Positions 1-6,136 of a stretch of DNA of 6,248 nt are shown piece after piece. The stretch spans positions 1 through 6,248 of the forward strand of contig JAFDCA010000430.1 in assembly GCA_019313025.1 (NCBI GenBank), given 5' to 3'. The first letter of the stretch is position 1. The number at the start of each line of letters is the position of its first letter. Origin of the DNA: Deltaproteobacteria bacterium (lineage in GTDB: Bacteria; Desulfobacterota; Desulfobacteria; Desulfobacterales; UBA11574). The notes under the pieces were generated by a model, which did no database searches, was not told the origin of the DNA, and was given only the letters and a program-made list of their open reading frames with translations. A program made the translations under genes and the position numbers.

Positions 1-3000
1 AAACGTTGCCCCCTTCTCTCAATTTCAACCGCACTTCGGATAAAAGCCCCCTTCATAACAGCCCCTTTCGGGTGCAAACCGAGCCCGAACCCTGGAAAAG
101 AAGAGATGAACATATCCCCCGGCGCGCAGCGGTGAGTGCATTCGGGTTCGGAGGCATCAACAGCCATTTGCTTTTTGAAGAATGGATTCCTGAAACTGAA
201 AACTCCGGCATAGAAATCAACCTTAATCGTCCATCGTCCCCCACCCATCACCCAATACCCATCACCCACCCTCCTATCGCCATTGTCGGTATGGCCGCTG
301 CTTTCGGCCCCCTGACATCTTTAAGGGCGTTTCAAGAAACGGTTCTAAAAGGAAAATCGATCATTGCAAAAAGACCCGCGGGACGATGGAACGGATGTGA
401 CAGTATTGCCGAAATATATTTGGAAAACAGGGCGGACTGGGGCGGATTTATGGACGAACTTTATTTTGATCTTCATGAATTTCGCATCCCACCCAATGAA
501 ATCCCGGATATTCTCATCCAACACCTGTTGATGCTGAAAGTTTCCATGGATGCCATGAAAGATGCCGGGCTCCCTTTAAGGCGGGAGAGGCCTCGAATGG
601 GCGCTATTATCGGCATCGATTTTGACTTTGAAGCTAAGGATTTTCACATTCGGTGGAATCTGCCTAATCGGATTCGAGAGTGGAGACAACAAGGCCGTCT
701 GGATTTTGTTGACCCCCAAAACACCTTACAATGGCCGGCGTCCTTGCAGGACGCCTTCCGTCCGCCGCTCACAAACACGCGAACACTGGGTGCCCTGGGC
801 GGCATCATCGCCAGCAGGATCGCCAGAGAGTTTCGCTTTGGGGGTCCAAGCTACGTGGTTTCCAATGACGCAGCCTCAGGCCTCAAAGCCCTTGAAATCG
901 GAATACGATCTTTGCAACAGCATGAAACCGATACGGTTCTCGTGGGGGCCGTGGATCTTTTTGGTGATGTCCGAAGCATCGTTGTATCGAACCAGATTAG
1001 ATCCTTTACCCAAAAACACGATATTCGCCCTTTTGATGCATCGGCAGATGGAACCCTTCCCGGTGAAGGTGCCGCGGCACTCGTTCTCAAAAGACTGGAT
1101 CAGGCTAAAAAGGACGGTGACAGGATCTATTGCGTGGTTAAGGGGATGGGAAAGGCCGGTGGAAGCAGTGTAAAAAACGATTTGCCGTCAAAGGAAGCAT
1201 ATGTTCTGTCCCTGAAGCGAGCCATGGAGGACGCCGAGATATCCCCGACGACCATCAGTTTTATGGAAACTCACGGCAGCGGGAACCCTTTTGAAGACCA
1301 AATAGAATCTGAGGCGTTGCAAGAGGTGTTTTACGGTGATAAATCATTCTGTGCCTTGGGATCCGTAATGCCCAACATCGGACACACAGGCGCTGCGGCG
1401 GGTCTGGCATCTCTGGTCAAAACCAGTCTCTGTTTATACCAGGAAATCATTCCGCCTTTGACAAACTTTGTAACCCCTTCGCTTTCTCTCTGGCAAAACA
1501 GCCCGTTTCATATGCCGGCGTTTGCCCAATACTGGCCAAGGGACAGAAAAGACGGTCCGCGCAGGGCCTGCGTCGGGTCCATGACTTTAGACGGCAACGT
1601 GATGCACGCCATTCTCGAAGGGATGGATCATGAAAACCATGGCCAGAATTCTGAAAAGATTTTTTTGGAAAGAAAACGCCCCTTAGGATTTATGAAACCA
1701 GGACTTTTCGTGGTTGAAGGCCATAGCGAAAACGCACTTTTGGAAGGTCTTTCTTCGCTCTTGGTTCATATGAAACATTCACGGGATACCGCCGGTCCTT
1801 CAATGGAACCTTTGGCCCGATCCTGGTTTCGAAAAAACAGGTTGGTTCAAGACAACACGTTGGCGGTATCCATTGTTGCCGAAGACACGGTGCAACTTGA
1901 CACCTTCATTCATGATGCCAAGGCGGCAATTTCCACCCAGACCCCAAGACACATAAACGGCGTCGGCGGTGTGGCTTATTCTCCTTGGCCATTGGGCCCC
2001 ACCGGTGAAACGGCCTTTGTGTTCCCGGGCTCCGGAAATCACTATGTGGGCATGGGCAGAAGCATCAGTGTCCTTTGGCCTGAAATTCTTCGAAAGATGG
2101 ATGACGATACCCTTCAGTTAAAGACTCAGCTCATTCCCGAATGTTATGTGCCCTGGAGAACCTCATGGGAAACAGGATGGGAAACGAAGGCCCATCAAAG
2201 AATCGTTTCAGATCCGTTGAATATGATCTTCGGCCAGGTGGTTCACGGCTCGGTGATGACCCATATCGTCCAGCAATTCAGGATTAAGCCTCATGCCGCG
2301 ATCGGTTACAGCCTGGGGGAATCCGCAGGACTTTTTGCCATGGGTGTCTGGCCGGATCGCGGCCGGATGCTAAAACGAATGCTCCACACTGACCTGTTTC
2401 GCACCGAACTTGCCGGTCCTTGCAATGCCGCTCGAATCGCATGGAAAATACCCGACCATGAAGATATGAACTGGTGTGCCGCCGTTGTCAACCGACCTTC
2501 GGACAACGTTCGTAAGGTAATCGGCAACCGGCCTTTTGTAAGGCTTCTCATCGTCAATACCCCGGATCAATGCGTCATCGGCGGCAGAAAACCCCATGTG
2601 GAGAGCGTCATTCAAGAAATGGGATGTGAAGCGGTTTTCTTGGACGGTGTGGTCACGGTACATTGTGATGCCGCAGTCCCTGCTGCCGAGGATTACAAAC
2701 ATCTTCACCTGTTTGAAACCACGCCGCCGAAGGATGTGAGATTTTACAGTTGTGCGTTGGGGCGGTCTTACACGCCGGACCGTGAGAGTGCTGCAAATTC
2801 AATTTTGGAACAGGCCCTTTCAGGGTTTAATTTTACCACCTTGATCGAACAGGCCTATTCAGACGGTGTCCGAATCTTTCTTGAGATGGGTCCTCACACC
2901 TCCTGTACGGGAATGATAAAAACGATTCTCAAAGAAAAACCCCATCTGGCCCTTTCCGCCTGCTCTCGGGGTGAAGACGACTCTCTCACCATTCTTAAAT

Positions 3001-5831
3001 TTTTGGGTACATTGGCAACCCATAGGATTCCCGTTGACCTTGATCCACTTTACGGCATCCATGCCTACGCCCCGGCTCTCCATGAGATTCATGGGCAACA
3101 AGCGGAACGTTTTATCAAGCTGCCCGTGGGCGGCAAAGTACCATCTCCTTTTCTTCCGAAACCAGGGATCAGAGCTCAGAGACCAGGGGTCAGGAATCGA
3201 AGATCAGAGATCGAAAGTCGGAGGTCAGAAGGAAATATCCCATATCAAGAACTTATGAACTCCCTGACCGAAACCACCCAGGCCACAGCCGATGCCCATC
3301 AGGCATTTTTGGAGTTTTCAAATACGCTCAGCCAAAGTTTTGAGAAAACATTTGACACACAAACAAACCTCCTTGAAGCCCTGATTGCAGATCACCATTT
3401 ACAGACTGAAGACGCGCTGGCAGGCCTGACACAAAGATCCTTTGAACCGGCCTTTGACCGAGACATGTGCATGGAGTTCGCCGTGGGCTCTGTTGCCAAA
3501 GTGTTGGGTCCGGAGTTTGAGGTGGTGGACACTTACAACATCAGAGTTCGCCTGCCGGATGAACCCCTCATGCTGGTAGACAGAATCCTTACGGTAGAGG
3601 GTGAAAAAAGATCCATGGGTTCCGGTCGAGTGGTGACGGAGCATGATGTTCTTCCCGGTGCCTGGTATCTGGACGGCGGTCGGGCGCCGGTATGCATCTC
3701 GGTTGAAGCCGGTCAGGCAGATCTTTTTCTGTGTTCTTATCTGGGTATTGATCATGCGGTGAAAGGCAAACGAAGTTACCGGCTTTTGGATGCCAAGGTC
3801 AAATTCCATCGGGGCCTTCCACAGCCGGAAGACGTGATTCGTTACGAGATCGCAATCGATCACTTTTCCCGACAGGGGGAAACCTATCTTTTCTTTTTCA
3901 GTTTCGAAGGGTATATCGGTGATTCGCATCTCATCACCATGACCGATGGATGTGCGGGCTTTTTTACAGAGGAAGAGGTGCGAAGCTCGGGTGGCATCAT
4001 CCTGACTCCGGAAGAGACCCAAAGCCTGCCCGGCCAAAAACCCTCGGATTGGAAAGAATTGGTCCCCCTTAAAACGGAAAGCTATGATGATTCGGCTGTT
4101 GAATCCCTAAGGCAAGGACATCTTGCCGAATGTTTTGGCCCCGACTTTATCGGCATTCAGCTTGCCGAATCTCTCCGGCTGCCGGGAGGTAGAATGAAAC
4201 TGATCCATCGGATTCTGAAACTCGATCCACAGGGCGGTCGTTACGGGCTCGGCCGAATCCGGGCTGAAGCAGATATCCATCCTGAAGATTGGTTTTTGAC
4301 CTGCCATTTCATGGATGACATGGTCATGCCCGGAACGTTGATGTATGAATGCTGTTCCCACACGCTCAGGGTCTTTATTCAACGCATGGGATGGGTGACA
4401 ACAAAATCCGGTGTCTGCTATGAACCTGTGGTGGGCGTTCAAAGTGTCCTCAAGTGCAGGGGACCGGTAACACCGGAAACCAAAAAAGTTTGGTATGACA
4501 TCGAGATAAAAGAAATCGGTTATGCACCGGAACCTTACGTCATTGCCGATGCCTTGATGCTTGCCGACGGGCATCGTATCGTGTCGTTCAAAGACATGTC
4601 CATGAAAATGACCGGCATCACCCGGGATGAAATCGAATCGTTCTGGGAGAGGACAGAGATCGGGGATCAGAGGTCAGAGGTCGGCATCCGGAGACCGGTT
4701 CTCGTTGACAGGGATAAGATACTCTCCTTTGCGGTTGGAAAGCCTTCCGAAGCATTTGGTGAACCTTACAAAATGTTTGACAATGACCGAGTCATCGCCC
4801 GACTGCCCGGACCGCCCTATTCCTTTTTGGACAGAATTGTTGCTGTTGAACCTGAACCATGGATCTTAAAGCCCGATGGATGGATCGAAGCCGAATACGA
4901 CATATTTCCCGATGCATGGTACTTTAGAGCGGACCGTTCGTCTTCCATGCCATTTTGTGTTCTTTTGGAAGTGGCTCTTCAGCCGTGCGGATGGCTGGCG
5001 GCTTACTTGGGATCTGCCCTTAAAAGTGATAATGATTTAAAATTCAGAAACTTAGGGGGCAATGCCGTCCTGCACCGCATGATTTTCCCAAAAGAAAAAA
5101 CATTGACCATACGCGCCCGAATGACAAAAGTATCCGAAGCTGCCGAAATGATCATCGAGCATTTTGACTTTATGGTTTTTCAGGATACTGAAACAATCTA
5201 TTCGGGAAATACTTACTTTGGTTTCTTCACAAAACAGGCCCTTCATCAGCAGGTCGGCATACGAAATGCTGAAAAAACAGCATACCCCCCCTCGACCGAT
5301 GAACTCCGGCACAGCCGGCCCTTTGTTTTGGACGATGCAGCACCTCTTTTTCCCGAACATAGGGACGTGGATCCTGCGCCTTCTCTGGCCATGCCCGCAA
5401 AAGCCCTTCGCATGATCGACCGCATCGACGCCTTTGTTCCAAAGGGCGGTCCCCAGGGTCTCGGTTATATCCGGGGTGTCAAAAAGGTCGATCCTAACGA
5501 GTGGTTTTTCAAAGCGCATTTTTTTCAGGATCCTGTTTGTCCGGGATCTTTAGGGATAGAATCGTTTCTGCAACTCATTAAGTTTGCGGCTATCAATCAA
5601 TGGCCTCATCTTGCTGAAACCCATCGTTTTGAATGGATCATGGACGACCCTCATACCTGGTCTTATCGCGGGCAGGTCATCCCTGAAAATGACACCGTTG
5701 AAGTTGATGCCGTGATCACCAAAATGATTGACACTCCGGTGCCGACCCTATACGCAAATGGTTTTTTGAAAGTGGACGGGCTTTATATTTACCAAATGGA
5801 AAATTTCGGTTTTCGCTTGATACCGGTTTAG
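1..5831 (+). CDS. pfaC: Pfa-type polyunsaturated fatty acid / secondary lipid synthase, KS(C-term)-CLF-AT-DH-DH, 5' partial
   Basis: Cytoplasmic multidomain synthase that would elongate and dehydrate ACP-bound acyl chains iteratively. The frame is open from base 3 (ACG, then TTG at 6). That TTG is the Leu of the LPPSLNF motif inside a ketosynthase, so it is not a start and the true N-terminus lies upstream. Numbering from the TTG at 6 gives 1941 visible residues: KS tail 1-60, CLF-like KS 89-540, AT about 665-1016, helical linker about 1080-1145, DH1 1150-1540, DH2 1568-1941, then TAG. I see no ACP serine motif, KR or ER, so partner subunits must supply them. The order equals myxobacterial Pfa3 minus its terminal acylglycerolphosphate acyltransferase; marine PfaC lacks the AT, which is separate there as PfaB. 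The product could also be a non-PUFA secondary lipid, because related synthases make heterocyst glycolipids. Family assignment is firm; symbol and product are less sure. Confidence 0.9.
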   Translation, partial: TLPPSLNFNRTSDKSPLHNSPFRVQTEPEPWKRRDEHIPRRAAVSAFGFGGINSHLLFEEWIPETENSGIEINLNRPSSPTHHPIPITHPPIAIVGMAAAFGPLTSLRAFQETVLKGKSIIAKRPAGRWNGCDSIAEIYLENRADWGGFMDELYFDLHEFRIPPNEIPDILIQHLLMLKVSMDAMKDAGLPLRRERPRMGAIIGIDFDFEAKDFHIRWNLPNRIREWRQQGRLDFVDPQNTLQWPASLQDAFRPPLTNTRTLGALGGIIASRIAREFRFGGPSYVVSNDAASGLKALEIGIRSLQQHETDTVLVGAVDLFGDVRSIVVSNQIRSFTQKHDIRPFDASADGTLPGEGAAALVLKRLDQAKKDGDRIYCVVKGMGKAGGSSVKNDLPSKEAYVLSLKRAMEDAEISPTTISFMETHGSGNPFEDQIESEALQEVFYGDKSFCALGSVMPNIGHTGAAAGLASLVKTSLCLYQEIIPPLTNFVTPSLSLWQNSPFHMPAFAQYWPRDRKDGPRRACVGSMTLDGNVMHAILEGMDHENHGQNSEKIFLERKRPLGFMKPGLFVVEGHSENALLEGLSSLLVHMKHSRDTAGPSMEPLARSWFRKNRLVQDNTLAVSIVAEDTVQLDTFIHDAKAAISTQTPRHINGVGGVAYSPWPLGPTGETAFVFPGSGNHYVGMGRSISVLWPEILRKMDDDTLQLKTQLIPECYVPWRTSWETGWETKAHQRIVSDPLNMIFGQVVHGSVMTHIVQQFRIKPHAAIGYSLGESAGLFAMGVWPDRGRMLKRMLHTDLFRTELAGPCNAARIAWKIPDHEDMNWCAAVVNRPSDNVRKVIGNRPFVRLLIVNTPDQCVIGGRKPHVESVIQEMGCEAVFLDGVVTVHCDAAVPAAEDYKHLHLFETTPPKDVRFYSCALGRSYTPDRESAANSILEQALSGFNFTTLIEQAYSDGVRIFLEMGPHTSCTGMIKTILKEKPHLALSACSRGEDDSLTILKFLGTLATHRIPVDLDPLYGIHAYAPALHEIHGQQAERFIKLPVGGKVPSPFLPKPGIRAQRPGVRNRRSEIESRRSEGNIPYQELMNSLTETTQATADAHQAFLEFSNTLSQSFEKTFDTQTNLLEALIADHHLQTEDALAGLTQRSFEPAFDRDMCMEFAVGSVAKVLGPEFEVVDTYNIRVRLPDEPLMLVDRILTVEGEKRSMGSGRVVTEHDVLPGAWYLDGGRAPVCISVEAGQADLFLCSYLGIDHAVKGKRSYRLLDAKVKFHRGLPQPEDVIRYEIAIDHFSRQGETYLFFFSFEGYIGDSHLITMTDGCAGFFTEEEVRSSGGIILTPEETQSLPGQKPSDWKELVPLKTESYDDSAVESLRQGHLAECFGPDFIGIQLAESLRLPGGRMKLIHRILKLDPQGGRYGLGRIRAEADIHPEDWFLTCHFMDDMVMPGTLMYECCSHTLRVFIQRMGWVTTKSGVCYEPVVGVQSVLKCRGPVTPETKKVWYDIEIKEIGYAPEPYVIADALMLADGHRIVSFKDMSMKMTGITRDEIESFWERTEIGDQRSEVGIRRPVLVDRDKILSFAVGKPSEAFGEPYKMFDNDRVIARLPGPPYSFLDRIVAVEPEPWILKPDGWIEAEYDIFPDAWYFRADRSSSMPFCVLLEVALQPCGWLAAYLGSALKSDNDLKFRNLGGNAVLHRMIFPKEKTLTIRARMTKVSEAAEMIIEHFDFMVFQDTETIYSGNTYFGFFTKQALHQQVGIRNAEKTAYPPSTDELRHSRPFVLDDAAPLFPEHRDVDPAPSLAMPAKALRMIDRIDAFVPKGGPQGLGYIRGVKKVDPNEWFFKAHFFQDPVCPGSLGIESFLQLIKFAAINQWPHLAETHRFEWIMDDPHTWSYRGQVIPENDTVEVDAVITKMIDTPVPTLYANGFLKVDGLYIYQMENFGFRLIPV
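3..185 (+). other. Domain: C-terminal tail of the first ketosynthase (KS)
   Basis: The visible residues begin with the LPPSLNF motif, then NSPFRV, then RRAAVSAFGFGGINSH and LLFEEW. This is the normal end of a beta-ketoacyl synthase (compare SSFGFGGTNAHVILEE). About 350-400 residues of the domain, including the Cys and both His of the active site, lie upstream of the window. Whether this KS is catalytically intact cannot be judged here. In Pfa synthases the first KS of this subunit is the condensing one and pairs with the CLF that follows. Confidence 0.9.
230..271 (+). repeat. Imperfect 7-bp tandem repeat (CCCATCA-like) encoding the KS-CLF linker
   Basis: Read in steps of seven, the DNA gives TCCATCG, TCCCCCA, CCCATCA (244-250), CCCAATA (251-257), CCCATCA (258-264) and CCCACCC (265-271). 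The last four units are clearest. The stretch encodes the His/Pro/Ile-rich linker at residues 76-89 and ends exactly where the second KS fold begins (PPIAIVGM). Because 7 is not a multiple of 3, each unit is read in a different frame and the peptide period is three units. Confidence 0.7.
270..1625 (+). other. Domain: chain-length-factor-like ketosynthase, active-site Cys replaced by Ala
   Basis: A full KS fold: IAIVGMAAAFG at residues 91-101, GGPSYVV at 279-285, DGTLPGEGAAALVLKRL at 348-364, ETHGSGNPFEDQIESEAL at 421-438, PNIGHTGAAAGLASLVK at 456-472. Aligned without gaps on the FabF motif GPSISIATACTSG, the sequence GPSYVVSNDAASG places Ala289 (codon GCA, 870-872) at the nucleophilic Cys. 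Both catalytic His positions are kept (His423 and His460), but the Lys of the KSNxGH motif is Met455. A Cys-less second KS after an active KS is the CLF position of Pfa and type II PKS systems. By family knowledge it forms a heterodimer-like pair with the first KS and helps set chain length. Thioester-forming condensation by this domain is ruled out by the missing Cys; a decarboxylase-like residual role is possible. Confidence 0.88.
1998..3053 (+). other. Domain: acyltransferase (AT), Pfa-type, with variant motifs
   Basis: FVFPGSGNHYVGMGR at residues 671-685 corresponds to the FxFPGQGxQxxGMG start of AT domains, with Ser for the usual oxyanion-hole Gln. GYSLGE at 767-772 is the nucleophile elbow GHSxGE with Tyr for His; Ser769 is the catalytic serine (AGC, 2310-2312). 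VTVHCDAA at 883-890 supplies the probable catalytic His886, followed by Cys instead of the common Ser. RIFLEMGPHTSCTGMI at 956-971 is the C-terminal FxExGPxxxLtxxi block. An ungapped comparison puts His794 where malonyl-specific ATs carry a carboxylate-binding Arg, but that alignment is uncertain. The domain could load malonyl units, transfer a starter, or off-load product; the sequence does not decide. It replaces a separate PfaB-like protein. Confidence 0.85.
3161..3230 (+). repeat. Imperfect 7-bp tandem repeat, ten units (NTCAGAG-like), in the AT-DH linker
   Basis: Ten consecutive 7-mers read ACCAGGG, ATCAGAG, CTCAGAG, ACCAGGG, GTCAGGA, ATCGAAG, ATCAGAG, ATCGAAA, GTCGGAG and GTCAGAA. The first starts at 3161 and the last ends at 3230. 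They encode the Arg/Ser/Glu-rich segment near residues 1053-1075, which has RSE twice. The segment lies between the end of the AT and the helical linker, a place where extra residues should be tolerated. The same unit recurs at 4652-4693. Confidence 0.85.
3243..3440 (+). other. Region: predicted helical linker between AT and DH1
   Basis: Residues about 1080-1145 have no Pro or Gly until the end and are rich in Leu, Ala, Glu, Gln and Thr. They include TADAHQAFLEFSNTLSQSFEKTF at roughly 1094-1116. The hydrophobic spacing (Leu, Phe, Leu, Phe) suggests a long amphipathic helix or short coiled coil. Pfa proteins carry a similar AHxAFLxF helix before their DH units. It probably acts as a spacer or dimer contact and has no catalytic residues. 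Confidence 0.55.
3453..4625 (+). other. Domain: first FabA-type dehydratase (DH1), double hotdog
   Basis: Two hotdog halves in tandem. The first half (residues about 1150-1325) opens with EFAVGSVAKVLGPEFEVVDTY and RLPDEPLMLVDRI. It carries AWYLDGGRAPVCISVEAG where a catalytic half would have WFxxHFxxDPVMPG, so it lacks the His and acidic residue and looks structural. The second half (about 1370-1540) has RMKLIHRI at 1396-1403 and DWFLTCHFMDDMVMPGTLMYEC at 1428-1449. His1434 (CAT, 4305-4307) aligns with His70 of E. coli FabA and Glu1448, 14 residues later, sits at the FabA Asp84 position. Glu there is usual in FabZ and Pfa dehydratases. Predicted reaction: 3-hydroxyacyl-ACP to 2-enoyl-ACP, possibly with isomerisation. 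DPVMPG is changed to DMVMPG, so DH1 is more divergent than DH2. Confidence 0.88.
4652..4693 (+). repeat. Imperfect 7-bp repeat, second NTCAGAG-like tract, in the DH1-DH2 linker
   Basis: Units read GACAGAG (4652-4658), ATCGGGG (4659-4665), ATCAGAG (4666-4672), GTCAGAG (4673-4679), GTCGGCA (4680-4686) and TCCGGAG (4687-4693). The middle three or four are clear; the ends are decayed. The tract encodes the linker around residues 1550-1563, with QRSEVG like the RSE peptides of the earlier tract. It sits exactly between the two dehydratase units. The unit ATCAGAG is identical to units at 3168-3174 and 3203-3209. Confidence 0.8.
4707..5828 (+). other. Domain: second FabA-type dehydratase (DH2), double hotdog
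   Basis: The first half (residues about 1568-1745) repeats the DH1 opening: SFAVGKPSEAFGEPYKMFD then RLPGPPYSFLDRI, a typical Pfa block. It carries DAWYFRADRSSSMPF in place of the catalytic motif, so this half is structural. The second half (about 1785-1941) has AMPAKALRMIDRI and then EWFFKAHFFQDPVCPGSLGIES at 1832-1853. His1838 (CAT, 5517-5519) and Glu1852 form the predicted catalytic pair at FabA spacing, and the DPVxPGSLG signature is intact. The protein ends 89 residues after this motif, at the natural end of the fold, so nothing is appended C-terminally. DH1 and DH2 look like an old internal duplication whose members may act on different chain lengths or double-bond positions, as shown for other Pfa dehydratases. 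Confidence 0.9.
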
Positions 5832-5842
5832 GCTAGAAGCTA

Positions 5843-5910
5843 TTTCAAAACCTCCCATTCGTTGGTTTGAGTCTTTTGCCTCAAAAATCACTCACTGGGA
5901 GGATTTGAAA
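5843..5910 (+). terminator. Large stem-loop just after the synthase stop; possible terminator or mRNA-end hairpin
   Basis: TTTCAAAACCTCCCA (5843-5857) pairs with TGGGAGGATTTGAAA (5896-5910) at 14 of 15 positions; the only mismatch is A5850 against A5903. Inside the loop, TTTGAG (5866-5871) pairs perfectly with CTCAAA (5880-5885) around an 8-nt loop. The structure begins 11 nt after the TAG. No T-run follows the right arm, so a classical Rho-independent terminator is not supported. It could be a 3'-end stabilising or processing hairpin, or a small palindromic repeat. The hairpin is certain as sequence; its role is not. Confidence 0.5.
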
Positions 5911-5978
5911 CGACGTTAAGACATATTACCTATAGTTCGAAACTGTATTACATGAGAACTGTTAAAAGAATATTGTTG

Positions 5979-6122
5979 TTAGACCTTTGAAAATTGTTTA
6001 TTTTTGTTCGAGGCAAAGGAAGGCGAAAATTTTAACCACAGACATACATTGAGTATTTCGAGGATTAAAATTTGAGCCTGACACCGGGGTTGGACAAAAA
6101 GGGACTTTTTTCAAAGGTCTTA
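5979..6122. mobile_element. MITE-like palindromic element with 12-bp terminal inverted repeats and TTA flanks
   Basis: GACCTTTGAAAA (5982-5993) and TTTTCAAAGGTC (6108-6119) are perfect inverted repeats, 13 bp if the adjoining A/T is counted. TTA lies directly outside both ends (5979-5981 and 6120-6122), as a 3-bp target duplication would. Two further inverted pairs nest inside: TTTTTGT (6001-6007) with ACAAAAA (6094-6100), and AAATTTTAA (6027-6035) with TTAAAATTT (6065-6073), the last extended by AGGC (6021-6024) and GCCT (6076-6079). The unit is 138 bp between the TTA copies, non-coding, and can fold on itself over most of its length. The ends resemble IS5-type insertion sequence termini, but that link is from memory. 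No transposase is present. It could instead be a non-mobile dispersed repeat. Confidence 0.6.
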
Positions 6123-6136
6123 ATGAGTATTTTACC

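Larger units (their letters stand above)
5832..6136. other. Intergenic region between the synthase and the oleA-like gene (305 bp)
   Basis: AT-richer than the flanking genes and without a credible ORF of its own. It contains a 68-nt hairpin right after the synthase stop and a MITE-like palindromic element abutting the next gene, both listed separately. About 70 bp of unassigned AT-rich DNA lies between them (5911-5978). No tRNA or riboswitch pattern was recognised. The 305-bp gap and the hairpin argue that the oleA-like gene has its own promoter or depends on read-through. Confidence 0.6.

Noticed and set aside
6..8. TTG as the start codon of the large gene
   Set aside because: It encodes the Leu of the LPPSLNF motif inside a ketosynthase domain; the frame is open upstream and about 350-400 residues of the domain are missing.
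622..1173. 183-codon plus-strand open frame overlapping the CLF domain
   Set aside because: It is the +1 shadow of a region whose main frame encodes clear ketosynthase motifs, and its product is Arg/Pro/Ser-rich without a family signature.
2976..2987. DDSL motif (residues 991-994) as an ACP phosphopantetheine site
   Set aside because: It is in the post-AT segment (SLTILKFLGTLATHRIPVDLDPLY), which matches the usual tail after an AT domain; there is no ACP helix pattern around it.
244..3230. Period-7 tracts as a CRISPR array
   Set aside because: The units are contiguous 7-mers with no spacers and lie inside an open reading frame.
3399..4037. 212-codon minus-strand open frame opposite DH1
   Set aside because: It lies entirely antisense to well-conserved dehydratase sequence and shows no recognisable motif; an open antisense frame of this length is expected by chance.
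5253..5266. GTCGGCA TACGAAA as a further copy of the 7-bp linker repeat, between the two hotdog halves of DH2
   Set aside because: GTCGGCA matches the unit at 4680-4686 exactly, but only one or two units are visible, which is too little to separate from chance.
5976..6004. Promoter candidate TTGTTA - 17 bp - TATTTT before the oleA-like gene
   Set aside because: Each hexamer matches the sigma-70 consensus at only 4 of 6 positions in AT-rich DNA, and the site straddles the edge of the MITE-like element; not strong enough to annotate.
6123..6136. Alternative ATG at 6123 for the downstream gene
   Set aside because: It is in a different frame from the OleA-like sequence and its peptide has no recognisable pattern.
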